Shown in pieces: positions 55,614 through 63,969 of a DNA stretch of 64,000 nt. Each line of letters begins with the position of its first letter. Position 1 is the stretch's first letter. A program made the translations under genes and the position numbers. The DNA comes from an uncultured Collinsella sp. (GTDB taxonomy: Bacteria; Actinomycetota; Coriobacteriia; Coriobacteriales; Coriobacteriaceae), in the NCBI GenBank assembly GCA_900545615.1, contig UQZM01000002.1:1-64000 (forward strand), in the 5' to 3' direction. The notes under the pieces were generated by a model. That model saw only the letters and a program-made list of their open reading frames with translations, searched no databases and was not told the DNA's origin.

Positions 55614-55626
55614 AGGTTTACGGGAC

Positions 55627-57936
55627 ATGGCATTGACCCCCAACGAAGCGTATGCGGCCAAGCAGCCGTTTGTGGACAAGGAGACGCTCGAGCATATCGT
55701 CGAGCAGTTCCCCACGCCGTTTCATCTATACGACGAGGCGGGCATCCGCCGCAACATGCAAGAGGTGCGCGACGCCTTTGCGTGGAACCCGGGCTTTAAG
55801 GAATACTTTGCCGTCAAGGCCAACCCTAACCCGGCACTCATCTCCATCCTCAACGAATACGGCTGCGGCTGCGATTGCTCGAGCTATACCGAGCTCATGA
55901 TCGCCCGCTCAATGGGTATCACCGGCCACGACATCATGTTCTCGTCCAACGACACGCCGGCGGCGGACTTTGAGCTCGCCGACAAGCTGGGTGCCATCGT
56001 CAACTTTGACGACATCAGCCATATCGATTTCTTTGAGCGCGTTGCGGGACCCATCCCCAAGACGGTCAGCTGCCGTTTTAACCCGGGCGGCCTGTTCCAG
56101 CTCTCCAACGGCATTATGGACAACCCCGGCGACTCCAAATACGGCATGACCACCGAGCAGCTCTTTGAGGCTTTTCGCATGCTCAAGGCCAAGGGCGCCG
56201 AGAATTTTGGCATCCATGCCTTCCTTGCCAGTAACACCGTCACTAACGACTACTACCCCAAGCTCGCACGCATCCTTTTTGAGCTTGCCGTGCGCCTGGA
56301 GCGCGAGACCGGCGCACATGTCGCCTTTATCAATCTGTCCGGCGGTGTGGGTATCCCCTACCTGCCCGAGCAGCAGGCCAACGACATTCACGCCATCGGC
56401 GAGGGAGTGCACGCGGCATACGACGAGATCCTGGTTCCTGCCGGCATGGGCGATGTGGCCATCTGCACCGAGATGGGCCGCTTTATGATGGGCCCCTACG
56501 GCTGCCTGGTCACCAAGGCCATCCACGAGAAGCAGATCTACAAGGACTATATCGGCGTGGACGCAAGCGCCGTCGACCTCATTCGTCCCGCTATGTATGG
56601 TGCCTACCACCACATTACGGTGATGGGACAGCCGGGTGGCCCTGACAAGACCGCAGCACCGGTCACGAACACGTATGACATCACGGGCAACTTGTGCGAG
56701 AACAACGATAAGTTCGCTATCGACCGTGAGCTGCCGCAGATCGACATGGGTGATGTACTCGTGATCCACGATACCGGCGCGCATGGCTACTCCATGGGCT
56801 ACAACTACAACGGGCGGCTGCGCTCCGCCGAGGTCCTGCTGCGCCCCGATGGCTCGGCCGACCTCATCCGCCGTGCCGAGCGCCCGGGCGATTACTTTGC
56901 CACGCTCGACGTGCTGCCGAGCGGCCGAGAGCTGCTGGCCAAGTCGCGCGCCGAAAGCGCCCGCCGTCGGGCCCAAGACGAGCGCCTGGCAGTCGCCGCC
57001 CAATGGAACAAACGCATCCAGATCGCGGACGCGAAGGAGAAGAACATGGACATCCGCAATCTCGAGGGCTCAATCGTCGCCCTTGTTACACCGTTTAAAA
57101 AGGACGGCAGCGTCGACTTTGACGCACTCGAGCGCCTTATCGATTTCCACCTGCAAAACGGCACCGACGCCATCCTCACCCTGGGCACCACCGGCGAGAG
57201 CGCCACGATGACCGATGACGAGGACAACTCCGTCGTCGCCGCCGTGGTCAAGCATGTTGCAGGACGCGTCCCCGTCATCGCCGGCTCGGGCTCCAACTCC
57301 ACGCAGACGATGCTCACCAAGTCGCTCACCTACCAGGGCTTGGGAGCCGACGGCCTGCTGCTCATCACCCCCTACTACAACAAGTCCAATGAAGAGGGTA
57401 TCTACCAGCACTTTAAGACCGTAGCGGATGCCGTGGACATCCCCTGCATCCTGTACAACATCCCCTGTCGCTGCGGCTGCGGCATCAGCGAGCGCAACGT
57501 AGAGCGCTTGGCCGCGCACCCCAACATCATGGGCATCAAGGAAGCCTCGGGCAACGTCGCCTACGCGGCCAAGATCGCCCACCTGCTGTCCGACGACTTC
57601 CGCATGTACTCGGGCGAGGATGCGCTCACCGTGCCGCTCATGAGCCTGGGCGCCTCGGGCACCATCAGCGTGTGGGCCGACATTCAGCCGCAGCTTGTGC
57701 ATGACATGTGCCGCGCCTATTTGGACGGTGACGTGGCGCGCGCCCGCGATATCCAGATTGCCGGCCAGCCGCTCATCAATGCCCTCTTTAGCGAGGTCAA
57801 CCCCATCCCCGTCAAGGAAGCGCTCGCTCAGATGGGTATGATCGAGGCAAACTACCGCATGCCTCTATGCCCCATGGCAGACGACACGCGCGCTGCACTT
57901 ACCGATGCTCTGAAGGGAGCTGGTCTGCTTGATTAA
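55627..57936 (+). CDS. lysA-dapA: Fused DAP decarboxylase-dihydrodipicolinate synthase
   Basis: One 769-codon frame encodes two enzymes of lysine synthesis. Residues 1-473 are a PLP-dependent DAP decarboxylase-like protein (LysA; PLP Lys in EYFAVKANPNPAL, SGGVGIPY, CTEMGRFMMGPYG) that forms lysine from meso-DAP. Residues 474-769 are a complete dihydrodipicolinate synthase (DapA; LGTTGESATM, catalytic Tyr in ITPYYNKSN, Schiff-base Lys in GIKEASGNV). Before residue 474 lies AAGGAG-AAGAAC-ATG, a perfect ribosome site, so DapA may also be made alone. A basic linker joins them. Confidence 0.93.
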   Translation: MALTPNEAYAAKQPFVDKETLEHIVEQFPTPFHLYDEAGIRRNMQEVRDAFAWNPGFKEYFAVKANPNPALISILNEYGCGCDCSSYTELMIARSMGITGHDIMFSSNDTPAADFELADKLGAIVNFDDISHIDFFERVAGPIPKTVSCRFNPGGLFQLSNGIMDNPGDSKYGMTTEQLFEAFRMLKAKGAENFGIHAFLASNTVTNDYYPKLARILFELAVRLERETGAHVAFINLSGGVGIPYLPEQQANDIHAIGEGVHAAYDEILVPAGMGDVAICTEMGRFMMGPYGCLVTKAIHEKQIYKDYIGVDASAVDLIRPAMYGAYHHITVMGQPGGPDKTAAPVTNTYDITGNLCENNDKFAIDRELPQIDMGDVLVIHDTGAHGYSMGYNYNGRLRSAEVLLRPDGSADLIRRAERPGDYFATLDVLPSGRELLAKSRAESARRRAQDERLAVAAQWNKRIQIADAKEKNMDIRNLEGSIVALVTPFKKDGSVDFDALERLIDFHLQNGTDAILTLGTTGESATMTDDEDNSVVAAVVKHVAGRVPVIAGSGSNSTQTMLTKSLTYQGLGADGLLLITPYYNKSNEEGIYQHFKTVADAVDIPCILYNIPCRCGCGISERNVERLAAHPNIMGIKEASGNVAYAAKIAHLLSDDFRMYSGEDALTVPLMSLGASGTISVWADIQPQLVHDMCRAYLDGDVARARDIQIAGQPLINALFSEVNPIPVKEALAQMGMIEANYRMPLCPMADDTRAALTDALKGAGLLD

Positions 57937-58669
57937 GACTGTCATTATGGGAACGGGCCGCATGGGCTCGCTCATCCGCACCACCGCCGAGGGCGTTGTC
58001 GACGCCGCCGGTCAGCCCGTTTTTGATATCGTCGCCCAGATCGGTTTTGATCTGTCCGAGCTCGAGAGCGCCCCGGCAGCCGACGTCATCATCGACTTCT
58101 CGAACGTCGTGACCTTCGATGCCATCGTCACCTATGTCGAGCGCACGGGTGCCGCGTTGGTCTCGGGCACCACGGGCTACACACCCGATCAGATGGATCG
58201 CCTGCGCGAGCTGGGTCAGAGCACCCGCGTCATGCACTCCGGCAATTACTCCATCGGTATCGCAGCCCTGCGCCATCTGGTTGCCCAGGCCACGCGCGAG
58301 CTGCCCGGCTTTGACTGCGAGATTGTCGAGACGCACCACAACCAAAAGGTCGACGCTCCCAGCGGCACCGCCAAGTTGTTGCTCGACGCCGTCGTCGAAG
58401 CCGAGCCCGAGGCAGGCTACCACCCCGTCTATGGTCGCGAGGGCATGTGCGGCACTCGCGATCCCAAGGAGATCGGTATGCACTCGCTGCGCGGCGGCAC
58501 CGTCGCCGGCGTGCACGAGGTAAGTTTCTTTGGCCAGGACGAGGAAGTCACGCTCACGCATCGCGCCACGAGCCGCCAGATCTTTGTCAACGGCGCCTTG
58601 GCGGCCGCGCAGAAGCTCGTCACCCGCGAGCACGGCTTCTATACGTTCGACCAGGTCATGTTTGCCTAA
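57929..58669 (+). CDS. dapB: 4-Hydroxy-tetrahydrodipicolinate reductase
   Basis: DapB reduces the DapA product with NAD(P)H. The 246-residue protein has the dinucleotide loop VIMGTGRMGSLIR, DVIIDFSNVV, VSGTTGYT and the catalytic ETHHNQKVDAPSGTAKLLLDA. It starts with TTG at 57929, overlapping the previous stop (CTTGATTAA), and AAGGGAG lies 9 nt upstream. Operon with lysA-dapA and dapH. Confidence 0.94.
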   Translation: MIKTVIMGTGRMGSLIRTTAEGVVDAAGQPVFDIVAQIGFDLSELESAPAADVIIDFSNVVTFDAIVTYVERTGAALVSGTTGYTPDQMDRLRELGQSTRVMHSGNYSIGIAALRHLVAQATRELPGFDCEIVETHHNQKVDAPSGTAKLLLDAVVEAEPEAGYHPVYGREGMCGTRDPKEIGMHSLRGGTVAGVHEVSFFGQDEEVTLTHRATSRQIFVNGALAAAQKLVTREHGFYTFDQVMFA

Positions 58670-58708
58670 CCAGGTATCAACCGAATCCACCCAAAGGAGA
58701 GATAACAA

Positions 58709-59428
58709 ATGAGCAATGCAGCCGAGATGGATGCACAGGAGATTATCAACTACATCGCCACCGCGCCCAAAAAGACGCCCGTCAAGCTGTACGTGCGCGA
58801 GAAGCCGGGCATGAAGGTCCAGTGGGGCAATGCACACGTCTACGGCGGTCGTCGTGGCAAGACCGTCTTTGGCGACTGGGATGAGCTCAAGGCCATCCTC
58901 GATGCCAATGCCGACTCCATCGACTACTACGACGTCGAGAATGACTGCCGCAATTCCGCCGTCCCCATGCTAGACCTTAAGGGCATCAACGCCCGCATTG
59001 AGCCGGGTGCGATCATTCGCGACCGCGTCGAGATCGGCGACCGCGCCGTCATTATGATGGGCGCTATCATCAACATCGGCTCCGTTATCGGCGAGGGCTC
59101 TATGATTGATATGGGCGCCGTCCTGGGCGGCCGCGCCACCGTGGGCAGGAACTGCCACATCGGCGCCGGCGCCGTACTGGCAGGCGTCGTTGAGCCCGCC
59201 AGCGCCACGCCCGTCATCATCGAGGATGATGTCATGATTGGCGCCAACGCCGTGGTCCTGGAGGGCGTGCGCGTGGGCAAGGGCGCCGTCGTGGCTGCCG
59301 GTGCCGTATGCGTCGAGGACGTCCCCGCCGGCGCCGTCGTGGCCGGTGTTCCCGCCCGCGTCATCAAGATGCGTGACGAGAAGACCGACAGCAAGACCGG
59401 TCTCGAGGAAGGCCTGCGCAAGCTTTAA
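58709..59428 (+). CDS. dapH: Tetrahydrodipicolinate N-acetyltransferase
   Basis: DapH acetylates tetrahydrodipicolinate, the first step of the acetylase branch of DAP synthesis. The 239-residue protein closely follows the Bacillus type: [23 protein letters not shown] at the start, [21 protein letters not shown] [12 protein letters not shown], then left-handed beta-helix hexapeptides ([28 protein letters not shown]) with catalytic His. AAGGAG lies 10 nt before the ATG. This choice of branch explains the need for an M20 deacetylase and an aminotransferase. Confidence 0.96.
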   Translation: MSNAAEMDAQEIINYIATAPKKTPVKLYVREKPGMKVQWGNAHVYGGRRGKTVFGDWDELKAILDANADSIDYYDVENDCRNSAVPMLDLKGINARIEPGAIIRDRVEIGDRAVIMMGAIINIGSVIGEGSMIDMGAVLGGRATVGRNCHIGAGAVLAGVVEPASATPVIIEDDVMIGANAVVLEGVRVGKGAVVAAGAVCVEDVPAGAVVAGVPARVIKMRDEKTDSKTGLEEGLRKL

Positions 59429-59430
59429 TA

Positions 59431-59601
59431 GTTACGCGGTTTTGACAAACCGCGTAACAAGTCGACGCTGCAAACGACCCAGAGCGGCAATCTGACGTTC
59501 AATCGTCGGGCATGACCAGAAGGTCAATGCCCTCCTCTTTCACGTCACCTTGCTCGCTCTGGGGCGTTTTCGCTGACGTACGCTCAACCTGTAGCGTAAT
59601 T
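59431..59601 (+). repeat. Dispersed structured repeat, copy L
   Basis: Directly after the dapH stop, GTTACGCGGTTT/AAACCGCGTAAC (59431-59458) is followed by AGTCGACGCTGC, a GGCATGACC-AGAA-GGTC-ATGCC type hairpin and a GCTCAACCTG tail. It aligns with repeat K in the same order. The outer stem has A-T where K has G-C at the same pair, a compensating change. This copy is shorter by about 60 nt. Confidence 0.62.
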
Positions 59602-59617
59602 AAGCCCCAAGCAAGGA

Positions 59618-59651
59618 GGCCGAAGCCCCGCCCGGGACTTCGGCCTTCTTT
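59618..59651. terminator. Bidirectional terminator of dap operon and toxin
   Basis: GGCCGAAG pairs with CTTCGGCC around a 12-nt loop, followed by TTCTTTAT on the plus strand. It lies exactly at the toxin stop, so it serves convergent units. Confidence 0.8.
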
Positions 59652-59994
59652 ATCTCAGGGTTCCATCGTATTCAACCATGGCGGATTGCTTTGACAGGCG
59701 CCCTACGGCCGTCTTATAGACCTCGGAACGATCGCGCCGCCCTATTGCCACGATCTCGGCAATCTCAACCATTCCGTCCTCTCGGATTCGGAAAACCATT
59801 CTGAGTCCCGCATTCCGCCATTTAATCTTTTTGCAGCCGGCGAGCTCGCCGTGAAGCGGCGTTCCGATTTCATCAGCGCGCGTCTTTAATTTTGCGACGG
59901 CAATACGGACGAGCCTGCGCTGGGATCCATCTAGTTTTTGATATTCCTTCTCGACGTCTCGATTCAAAAAGCCGACAACAAAATGCCCGCTCAT
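59650..59994 (-). CDS. RelE/ParE family toxin
   Basis: The 114-residue basic protein has the RelE/ParE fold order: HFVVGFLNRDVEKEYQKLDGSQRRLVRIAVAKLK, then HGELAGCKKIKWRNAGLRMVFRIREDGMVEIAEIVAIGRRDRSEVY. Such toxins cut mRNA at the ribosome or poison gyrase; the type cannot be told. It overlaps the antitoxin by 4 nt (ATGA), the usual toxin-second order. Confidence 0.86.
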   Translation of the reverse strand: MSGHFVVGFLNRDVEKEYQKLDGSQRRLVRIAVAKLKTRADEIGTPLHGELAGCKKIKWRNAGLRMVFRIREDGMVEIAEIVAIGRRDRSEVYKTAVGRLSKQSAMVEYDGTLR

Positions 59995-60341
59995 TCGAAA
60001 AGATCCTCGTCGGGAATCGCGTCCGGATCCATCGACTCAAGCTCCGCGAGCTCCTCGGCAGTTAAGGCATCCTCAAACGGAACAAACTCATGCGGACCAT
60101 GCTTGACTCGATCCGCAGCGATGCGATTTATCTCAAGTTCACGCAGATACTGCAGCGCGCCGTACATTTCCTCATAGGCAGCATAGTCGATAATCACGGT
60201 ATCGATATCATTATGATCAGCAATGAACTGAGGCGCGCGTTTTGCGCGTTTACGAATGGCGGATAAGGACTTGCTTGCTTCGGTAGCAGAAACAACCTGG
60301 TCTTTTGTAAACACCGGTTTTTCCAGAACAAGTGGGGACAT
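59991..60341 (-). CDS. Antitoxin of the RelE-type module
   Basis: The 116-residue acidic protein has a Phd/YefM-like N-terminus (VVSATEASKSLSAIRKRAKRAPQFIADHNDIDTVIIDYAAYEEM) and an acidic C-terminal tail (LTAEELAELESMDPDAIPDEDLFE) that would wrap the toxin. The start at 60341 has GGAGG 7 nt upstream. The promoter contains a 42-bp palindrome, fitting autorepression. Confidence 0.83.
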   Translation of the reverse strand: MSPLVLEKPVFTKDQVVSATEASKSLSAIRKRAKRAPQFIADHNDIDTVIIDYAAYEEMYGALQYLRELEINRIAADRVKHGPHEFVPFEDALTAEELAELESMDPDAIPDEDLFE

Positions 60342-60360
60342 TTTGGCCTCCAAAAAATAA

Positions 60361-60402
60361 TCTGGATTATATTTCAAAGTATACTTCAAAATATAATCCA
60401 GA
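60361..60402. promoter_or_regulatory. Autoregulatory operator of the toxin-antitoxin pair
   Basis: TCTGGATTATATTT (60361-60374) and AAATATAATCCAGA (60389-60402) form a perfect 14-bp inverted repeat around TCAAAG-TATAC-TTCA. AT-rich, it overlaps likely -10 elements about 20 nt upstream of the antitoxin start. Antitoxin binding would repress the operon. Confidence 0.75.
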
Positions 60403-60425
60403 CTTTTATTCAAAAGCAAAAAGCC

Positions 60426-61430
60426 TTATCGGTTCTCGATGCTGCCGATGTTTTTGAGCTCGATGGAGATAAGGCCGTTGGGTTCGTTGACAAACTCGAT
60501 GTACTCGGAGTTCGAGCCCATCTCGGCCGGGAAGCTGATCTCGATACCCGTGTCGGTACGGATCTTATGATTGCGCACCGCCGCGCGTTCGACCTGCTTG
60601 CGCTCCACGGGCACACGCTCAGGCACTTTCTCCTCGGTCAGTGCCGCGCGCACGTTCTCCTTGATGACCGGTTCGTCTTCAAAGACCTCATCGACGATAT
60701 CCCAAGGCGGCAGCTCCTCGTCATCCTCGACCTTCTCGGCAACGGCAGCCTTAACCTTAGCGAGCGCTACAGCCGTGTTGGCACCGTGCTCCTCGGCGAC
60801 CTCCTCGACCACACGCGTCACGGTGTCGATGACCTCCTTGCCCGATACGCCCGTGTCGCACTGCAGCAGGCCATCGGGGATAAGCATACGGTCCTCACCG
60901 GCAATCTTGCGCTTCTTGTCCACGTAACCGATCTCCATGGTGCTCGCACGCACGATGGCATAGCTCGGCACCTTTTGCGAGGGGTTCGGCAGAATGGCGT
61001 AGTGGCGCGCGATGTCGTTGCGCACCTCCCCTTCCTCGCGGCCCACTTCGTGCATGAATGCCTGCTTGGAGCCCAGCAGCATCACGGCAAACCAGCGGGC
61101 ATCCTCATCGTCGTCAAAATCGGCCACGAGCACGTCGGTGGACTCGGCTTTCTCGGCTTTGGTGAGCTCGGAGGAGATAAACTCCGCAATCTGCTGCGAC
61201 AGATCCACGAACTCGCGCTCGCCAAAGAAATAGCCCTTGAGCTCGCCGCCAAACGCAGAGTTCTCGGCAAACGTGGCGCGTTTATTGTCGGCCGAGGTGC
61301 GCGCGCGGCGCAGATGCGTGGTCACGAAGTTGCGCACGGTACGGCTCTCGATATCGAGCTCGCGCTGGCTCATAACGTTGACGGCAGAGTCAAAGTCCAG
61401 GATATGCAGAATCGCGTGATTGATTTTCAT
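60426..61430 (-). CDS. NdpA-type nucleoid-associated protein
   Basis: The 334-residue protein matches the 37-kDa nucleoid-associated family (PF04245): KINHAILHILDFDSAVNV, SFPAEMGSNSEYIEFVNEPNGLISIELKNIG at the end and the nearby DKKRKIAGEDRM block. A charged, Glu/Val/Lys-rich middle (EKVEDDEELPPWDIVDEVFEDEPV) links them. Function in chromatin or mobile-element contact is not settled. Two ATGs exist (61439 and 61430); GGA is better spaced for 61430. Confidence 0.86.
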   Translation of the reverse strand: MKINHAILHILDFDSAVNVMSQRELDIESRTVRNFVTTHLRRARTSADNKRATFAENSAFGGELKGYFFGEREFVDLSQQIAEFISSELTKAEKAESTDVLVADFDDDEDARWFAVMLLGSKQAFMHEVGREEGEVRNDIARHYAILPNPSQKVPSYAIVRASTMEIGYVDKKRKIAGEDRMLIPDGLLQCDTGVSGKEVIDTVTRVVEEVAEEHGANTAVALAKVKAAVAEKVEDDEELPPWDIVDEVFEDEPVIKENVRAALTEEKVPERVPVERKQVERAAVRNHKIRTDTGIEISFPAEMGSNSEYIEFVNEPNGLISIELKNIGSIENR

Positions 61431-61505
61431 ATACGGCATTCCGTTCTAGATTGATTTCGGCACGAACCAGTATAGCGGTCGAGCCCGCCCCAGGCGCATC
61501 GAAGA

Positions 61506-61538
61506 TTGGTGCAAACAAACCTGTCCCCAATGCACCAA
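61506..61538. repeat. TTGGTGCA/TGCACCAA hairpin with CCTGTCCCC
   Basis: An 8-bp inverted repeat surrounds AACAAACCTGTCCCCAA. The AACCTGTCCC string also occurs at about 46186-46195, in another intergenic gap. It resembles a small dispersed palindrome type and is next to the ldh terminator. Confidence 0.4.
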
Positions 61539-61539
61539 A

Positions 61540-61572
61540 AAGGCGCCCGGATCACATGGACCCGGGCGCCTT
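61540..61572 (-). terminator. Terminator of ldh
   Basis: AAGGCGCCCGG pairs with CCGGGCGCCTT around a 10-nt loop, followed by TTTGGTG on the minus strand. It is 31 nt past the stop. Confidence 0.85.
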
Positions 61573-61603
61573 CATTGCAGCCTGCTGCTCAAACGAGCCG
61601 AAT

Positions 61604-62554
61604 TTAGCAGGAGAAGTCGACGCTGTCGATGATGTCCTTAAGAGCCTTGGCAGAGGCGGTAAGCTCATGTTGCTCGTCATCGTTCAGCGGCACGGGGACG
61701 CGGCAGACAACGCCGTCGCGGCCAACGACGGTCGGCATGGAGATGGCAAGATCGGACAGGCCATACTCGCCCACCATGAGCGAGGAGACGGGCAGAACGG
61801 TCTGCTCGTCACGCATGACAGCGGTGCAGATGCGCTTGACGGCCATGGCGACGCCATAGTAGGTGGCGTGCTTCTTCTCGATGATGGTGTAGGCAGAGTT
61901 CTTGACGTCCTCGGCGATGCGCTTCTCGGCGGCCTCATGCTCCAGGTGGCCGTGAAGCTCACAGAAGGTGTTCAGCGGAACGCCGGCAACCTGAGCGCTG
62001 GACCAAGCGACAAACTCGGAGTCGCCGTGCTCGCCCATGACATAGGCCTGGACATCGCGCGGGTCAACCTCAACGTGGGCACCAAGCATCTGCTGCAGAC
62101 GGCCGGTGTCGAGCACGGTGCCGGAGCCGATGACATGGCCCTCGGGCAGGCCGGACATCTTGATGGCAGCATAGGTCAGAACATCGACCGGGTTGGAGAC
62201 GATGAGCAGAATGCCGTCGAAGCCGGACTTCTTAATCTCGGGGATAATGGACTTAAAGATGTTGACGTTCTTGTTGACCAGGTCCAGGCGGGTCTCACCG
62301 GGCTTCTGGGCAGCACCGGCGGTGACGACAATCATGGCGGCGTCGGCGACATCGGAATAATCGCCGGCGTAGATCTTCATCGGCTCGGCAAACGTCATGC
62401 CGTGCGCGATATCCAGAGCCTCGCCCTCGGCGCGATTCTTGTCCACGTCGATGAGGACCATCTCGGAGAACAGGCCACTCTGCATCAGCGCGAACGCCGA
62501 AGACGAACCGACGAAACCGCAGCCGACAATAGCGACCTTCTTCTCGTTAACCAT
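61604..62554 (-). CDS. ldh: L-lactate dehydrogenase
   Basis: Ldh reduces pyruvate to L-lactate with NADH, a main redox outlet in this fermenter. The 316-residue enzyme has VAIVGCGFVGSSSAFAL, AQKPGETRLDLVNKN (Gln in the specificity loop, so lactate not malate), IVSNPVDVLTY and the catalytic His in MGEHGDSEFVAWS. GGGAG precedes the ATG at 62554. A frame of 26 extra codons upstream has no site. Confidence 0.95.
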   Translation of the reverse strand: MVNEKKVAIVGCGFVGSSSAFALMQSGLFSEMVLIDVDKNRAEGEALDIAHGMTFAEPMKIYAGDYSDVADAAMIVVTAGAAQKPGETRLDLVNKNVNIFKSIIPEIKKSGFDGILLIVSNPVDVLTYAAIKMSGLPEGHVIGSGTVLDTGRLQQMLGAHVEVDPRDVQAYVMGEHGDSEFVAWSSAQVAGVPLNTFCELHGHLEHEAAEKRIAEDVKNSAYTIIEKKHATYYGVAMAVKRICTAVMRDEQTVLPVSSLMVGEYGLSDLAISMPTVVGRDGVVCRVPVPLNDDEQHELTASAKALKDIIDSVDFSC

Positions 62555-62580
62555 TAGAAACTCCCATCTCTCTCCACAAA

Positions 62581-62611
62581 CAAGCCGCCCGGGAACGACC
62601 CGAGCGGCTTG
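62581..62611 (-). terminator. Terminator of the downstream-window aminotransferase
   Basis: CAAGCCGC and GCGGCTTG pair, with CCCGGG-like extension, about 145 nt past the aminotransferase stop at 62756 and just before ldh. TTTGT follows on the minus strand. It could also be an ldh leader hairpin. Confidence 0.5.
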
Positions 62612-62755
62612 CCGTAATCCCAATACATCCAATCGGGACTTTGATTATGCTCCTATTCGCAGGCAAATATCGACCGTTTACCGAAATTATTTGCAGGATT
62701 CGTAAAGTAACTGCACGAAATCGGTTTCGAGCTATTGACGAGCCGAAATACCTTT

Positions 62756-63919
62756 CTAATACAGGCCCGCCTCGCGAATGGCCTCGACAGCCAAAGCGAT
62801 CTGATCGGGCGGCAGAACCAGCGCCATGCGCACGTGCCCCTCGCCCGAAGGACCAAAGCTCGCGCCCGGCGTCACCACAACGCCGGCCTTCTCCATAAGC
62901 TCCTCGCAAAACGCCATGGAATCGGTGCGGCCACCGGGGAGCTTGGCCCACACAAACATAGATCCATGCGCGTTGGGACGCTCCCAGCCCAGGCCCTCAA
63001 GACCGTCGCACAGGGCATCGCGGCGCTCCTGGTACTTCAGACGCTGCGCCTCGACCTCATCGCGCGGACCGTTCAGGCAGGCGATAGCAGCCTTCTGGAT
63101 CGGGAAGAACATACCAAAGTCGATCTGGCCGCGCAGCTTGGCAAAGGCAGAGACCACGTCCTCGCGGCCGACCAAAAAGCCGATACGCGCACCGGTAACG
63201 TTAAACGACTTGGAGAGCGAGAAGAACTCCACGCCCACCTCGAGCGCGCCGGGATACTGCAAGAAGCTGCCACCCGGCTCGCCGTCGAACACGATGTCGG
63301 AGTATGCGTTGTCATGGACGATGAGAAGGTCGTGCTCGCGGGCGAAAGCGATGATCTCCTCATAGACCTCGGGCGTGCCCACCGAGCCCACCGGGTTAGC
63401 GGGCAGCGACACGATCATATACTTGGCGCGATCGGCCACCTCGGGATCGATGCCCGCCACATAGGGCAGGTAATTATGCTCGGCGACCAGCGGATAGTAC
63501 TCGAGCTTGGCGTCGGCGATCTTGGCACCCGCCTCAAAGACCGGGTAGCACGGATCGGGAACCAAAATAGTGTCGCCCGGATCGAGCAGGGCCAGGCCCA
63601 AATGGCCCACGCCCTCCTGCGTGCCGTTGCACGACTGCACCATGGACGGTGTAATGCCCGAAACGCCAAAGCGGCGCTCATAGTAATCGCACACGGCCTG
63701 CTTGAGTTCAGGCAGGTCGCGCAGGGCATACTTCCACATCTCGGGATCTTGGGCTGCTTGCGTGAGTGCCTCGACCACATGGTCGTACGGCTTAAAGTCG
63801 GGCGTGCCCACGCTCATGTTGTAAATGGTCTTGCCCTGAGCCTTCAGCGCGAGAAGCTTGTTGTTGAGCGAGGCGAAGACCTCCGCGCCAAAGCGGTCGA
63901 GACGCTGCGATGCCTGCAT
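62756..63919 (-). CDS. Class I aminotransferase, LL-DAP aminotransferase-like
   Basis: The 387-residue PLP enzyme has the Lys block FSLSKSFNVTGARIGF, VSLPANPVGSVGT and VHDNAYSDIVFDG. Its opening (LDRFGAEVFASLNNKLLALKAQGKTIYNMSVGTPDFKP) and WKYALRDLPELKQAVCDYYERRFGV resemble DapL/PatA-group enzymes. It could supply the amino-transfer step of the acetylase DAP branch, alongside dapH and the M20 hydrolase, though it is not next to them; alanine or aspartate aminotransferase is an alternative. AAAGGTGG precedes the start 63919. Confidence 0.88.
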   Translation of the reverse strand: MQASQRLDRFGAEVFASLNNKLLALKAQGKTIYNMSVGTPDFKPYDHVVEALTQAAQDPEMWKYALRDLPELKQAVCDYYERRFGVSGITPSMVQSCNGTQEGVGHLGLALLDPGDTILVPDPCYPVFEAGAKIADAKLEYYPLVAEHNYLPYVAGIDPEVADRAKYMIVSLPANPVGSVGTPEVYEEIIAFAREHDLLIVHDNAYSDIVFDGEPGGSFLQYPGALEVGVEFFSLSKSFNVTGARIGFLVGREDVVSAFAKLRGQIDFGMFFPIQKAAIACLNGPRDEVEAQRLKYQERRDALCDGLEGLGWERPNAHGSMFVWAKLPGGRTDSMAFCEELMEKAGVVVTPGASFGPSGEGHVRMALVLPPDQIALAVEAIREAGLY

Positions 63920-63943
63920 GGTGCCACCTTTCGATATGAAAAA

Positions 63944-63969
63944 CGCGGCGCTCCGACAAGAGCGCCGCG
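63944..63969 (-). terminator. Terminator of a gene off the right edge
   Basis: CGCGGCGCT and AGCGCCGCG pair around 8 nt, and TTTTTCAT follows on the minus strand. It ends a minus-strand transcript entering from beyond 64000 and precedes the aminotransferase promoter. Confidence 0.8.
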
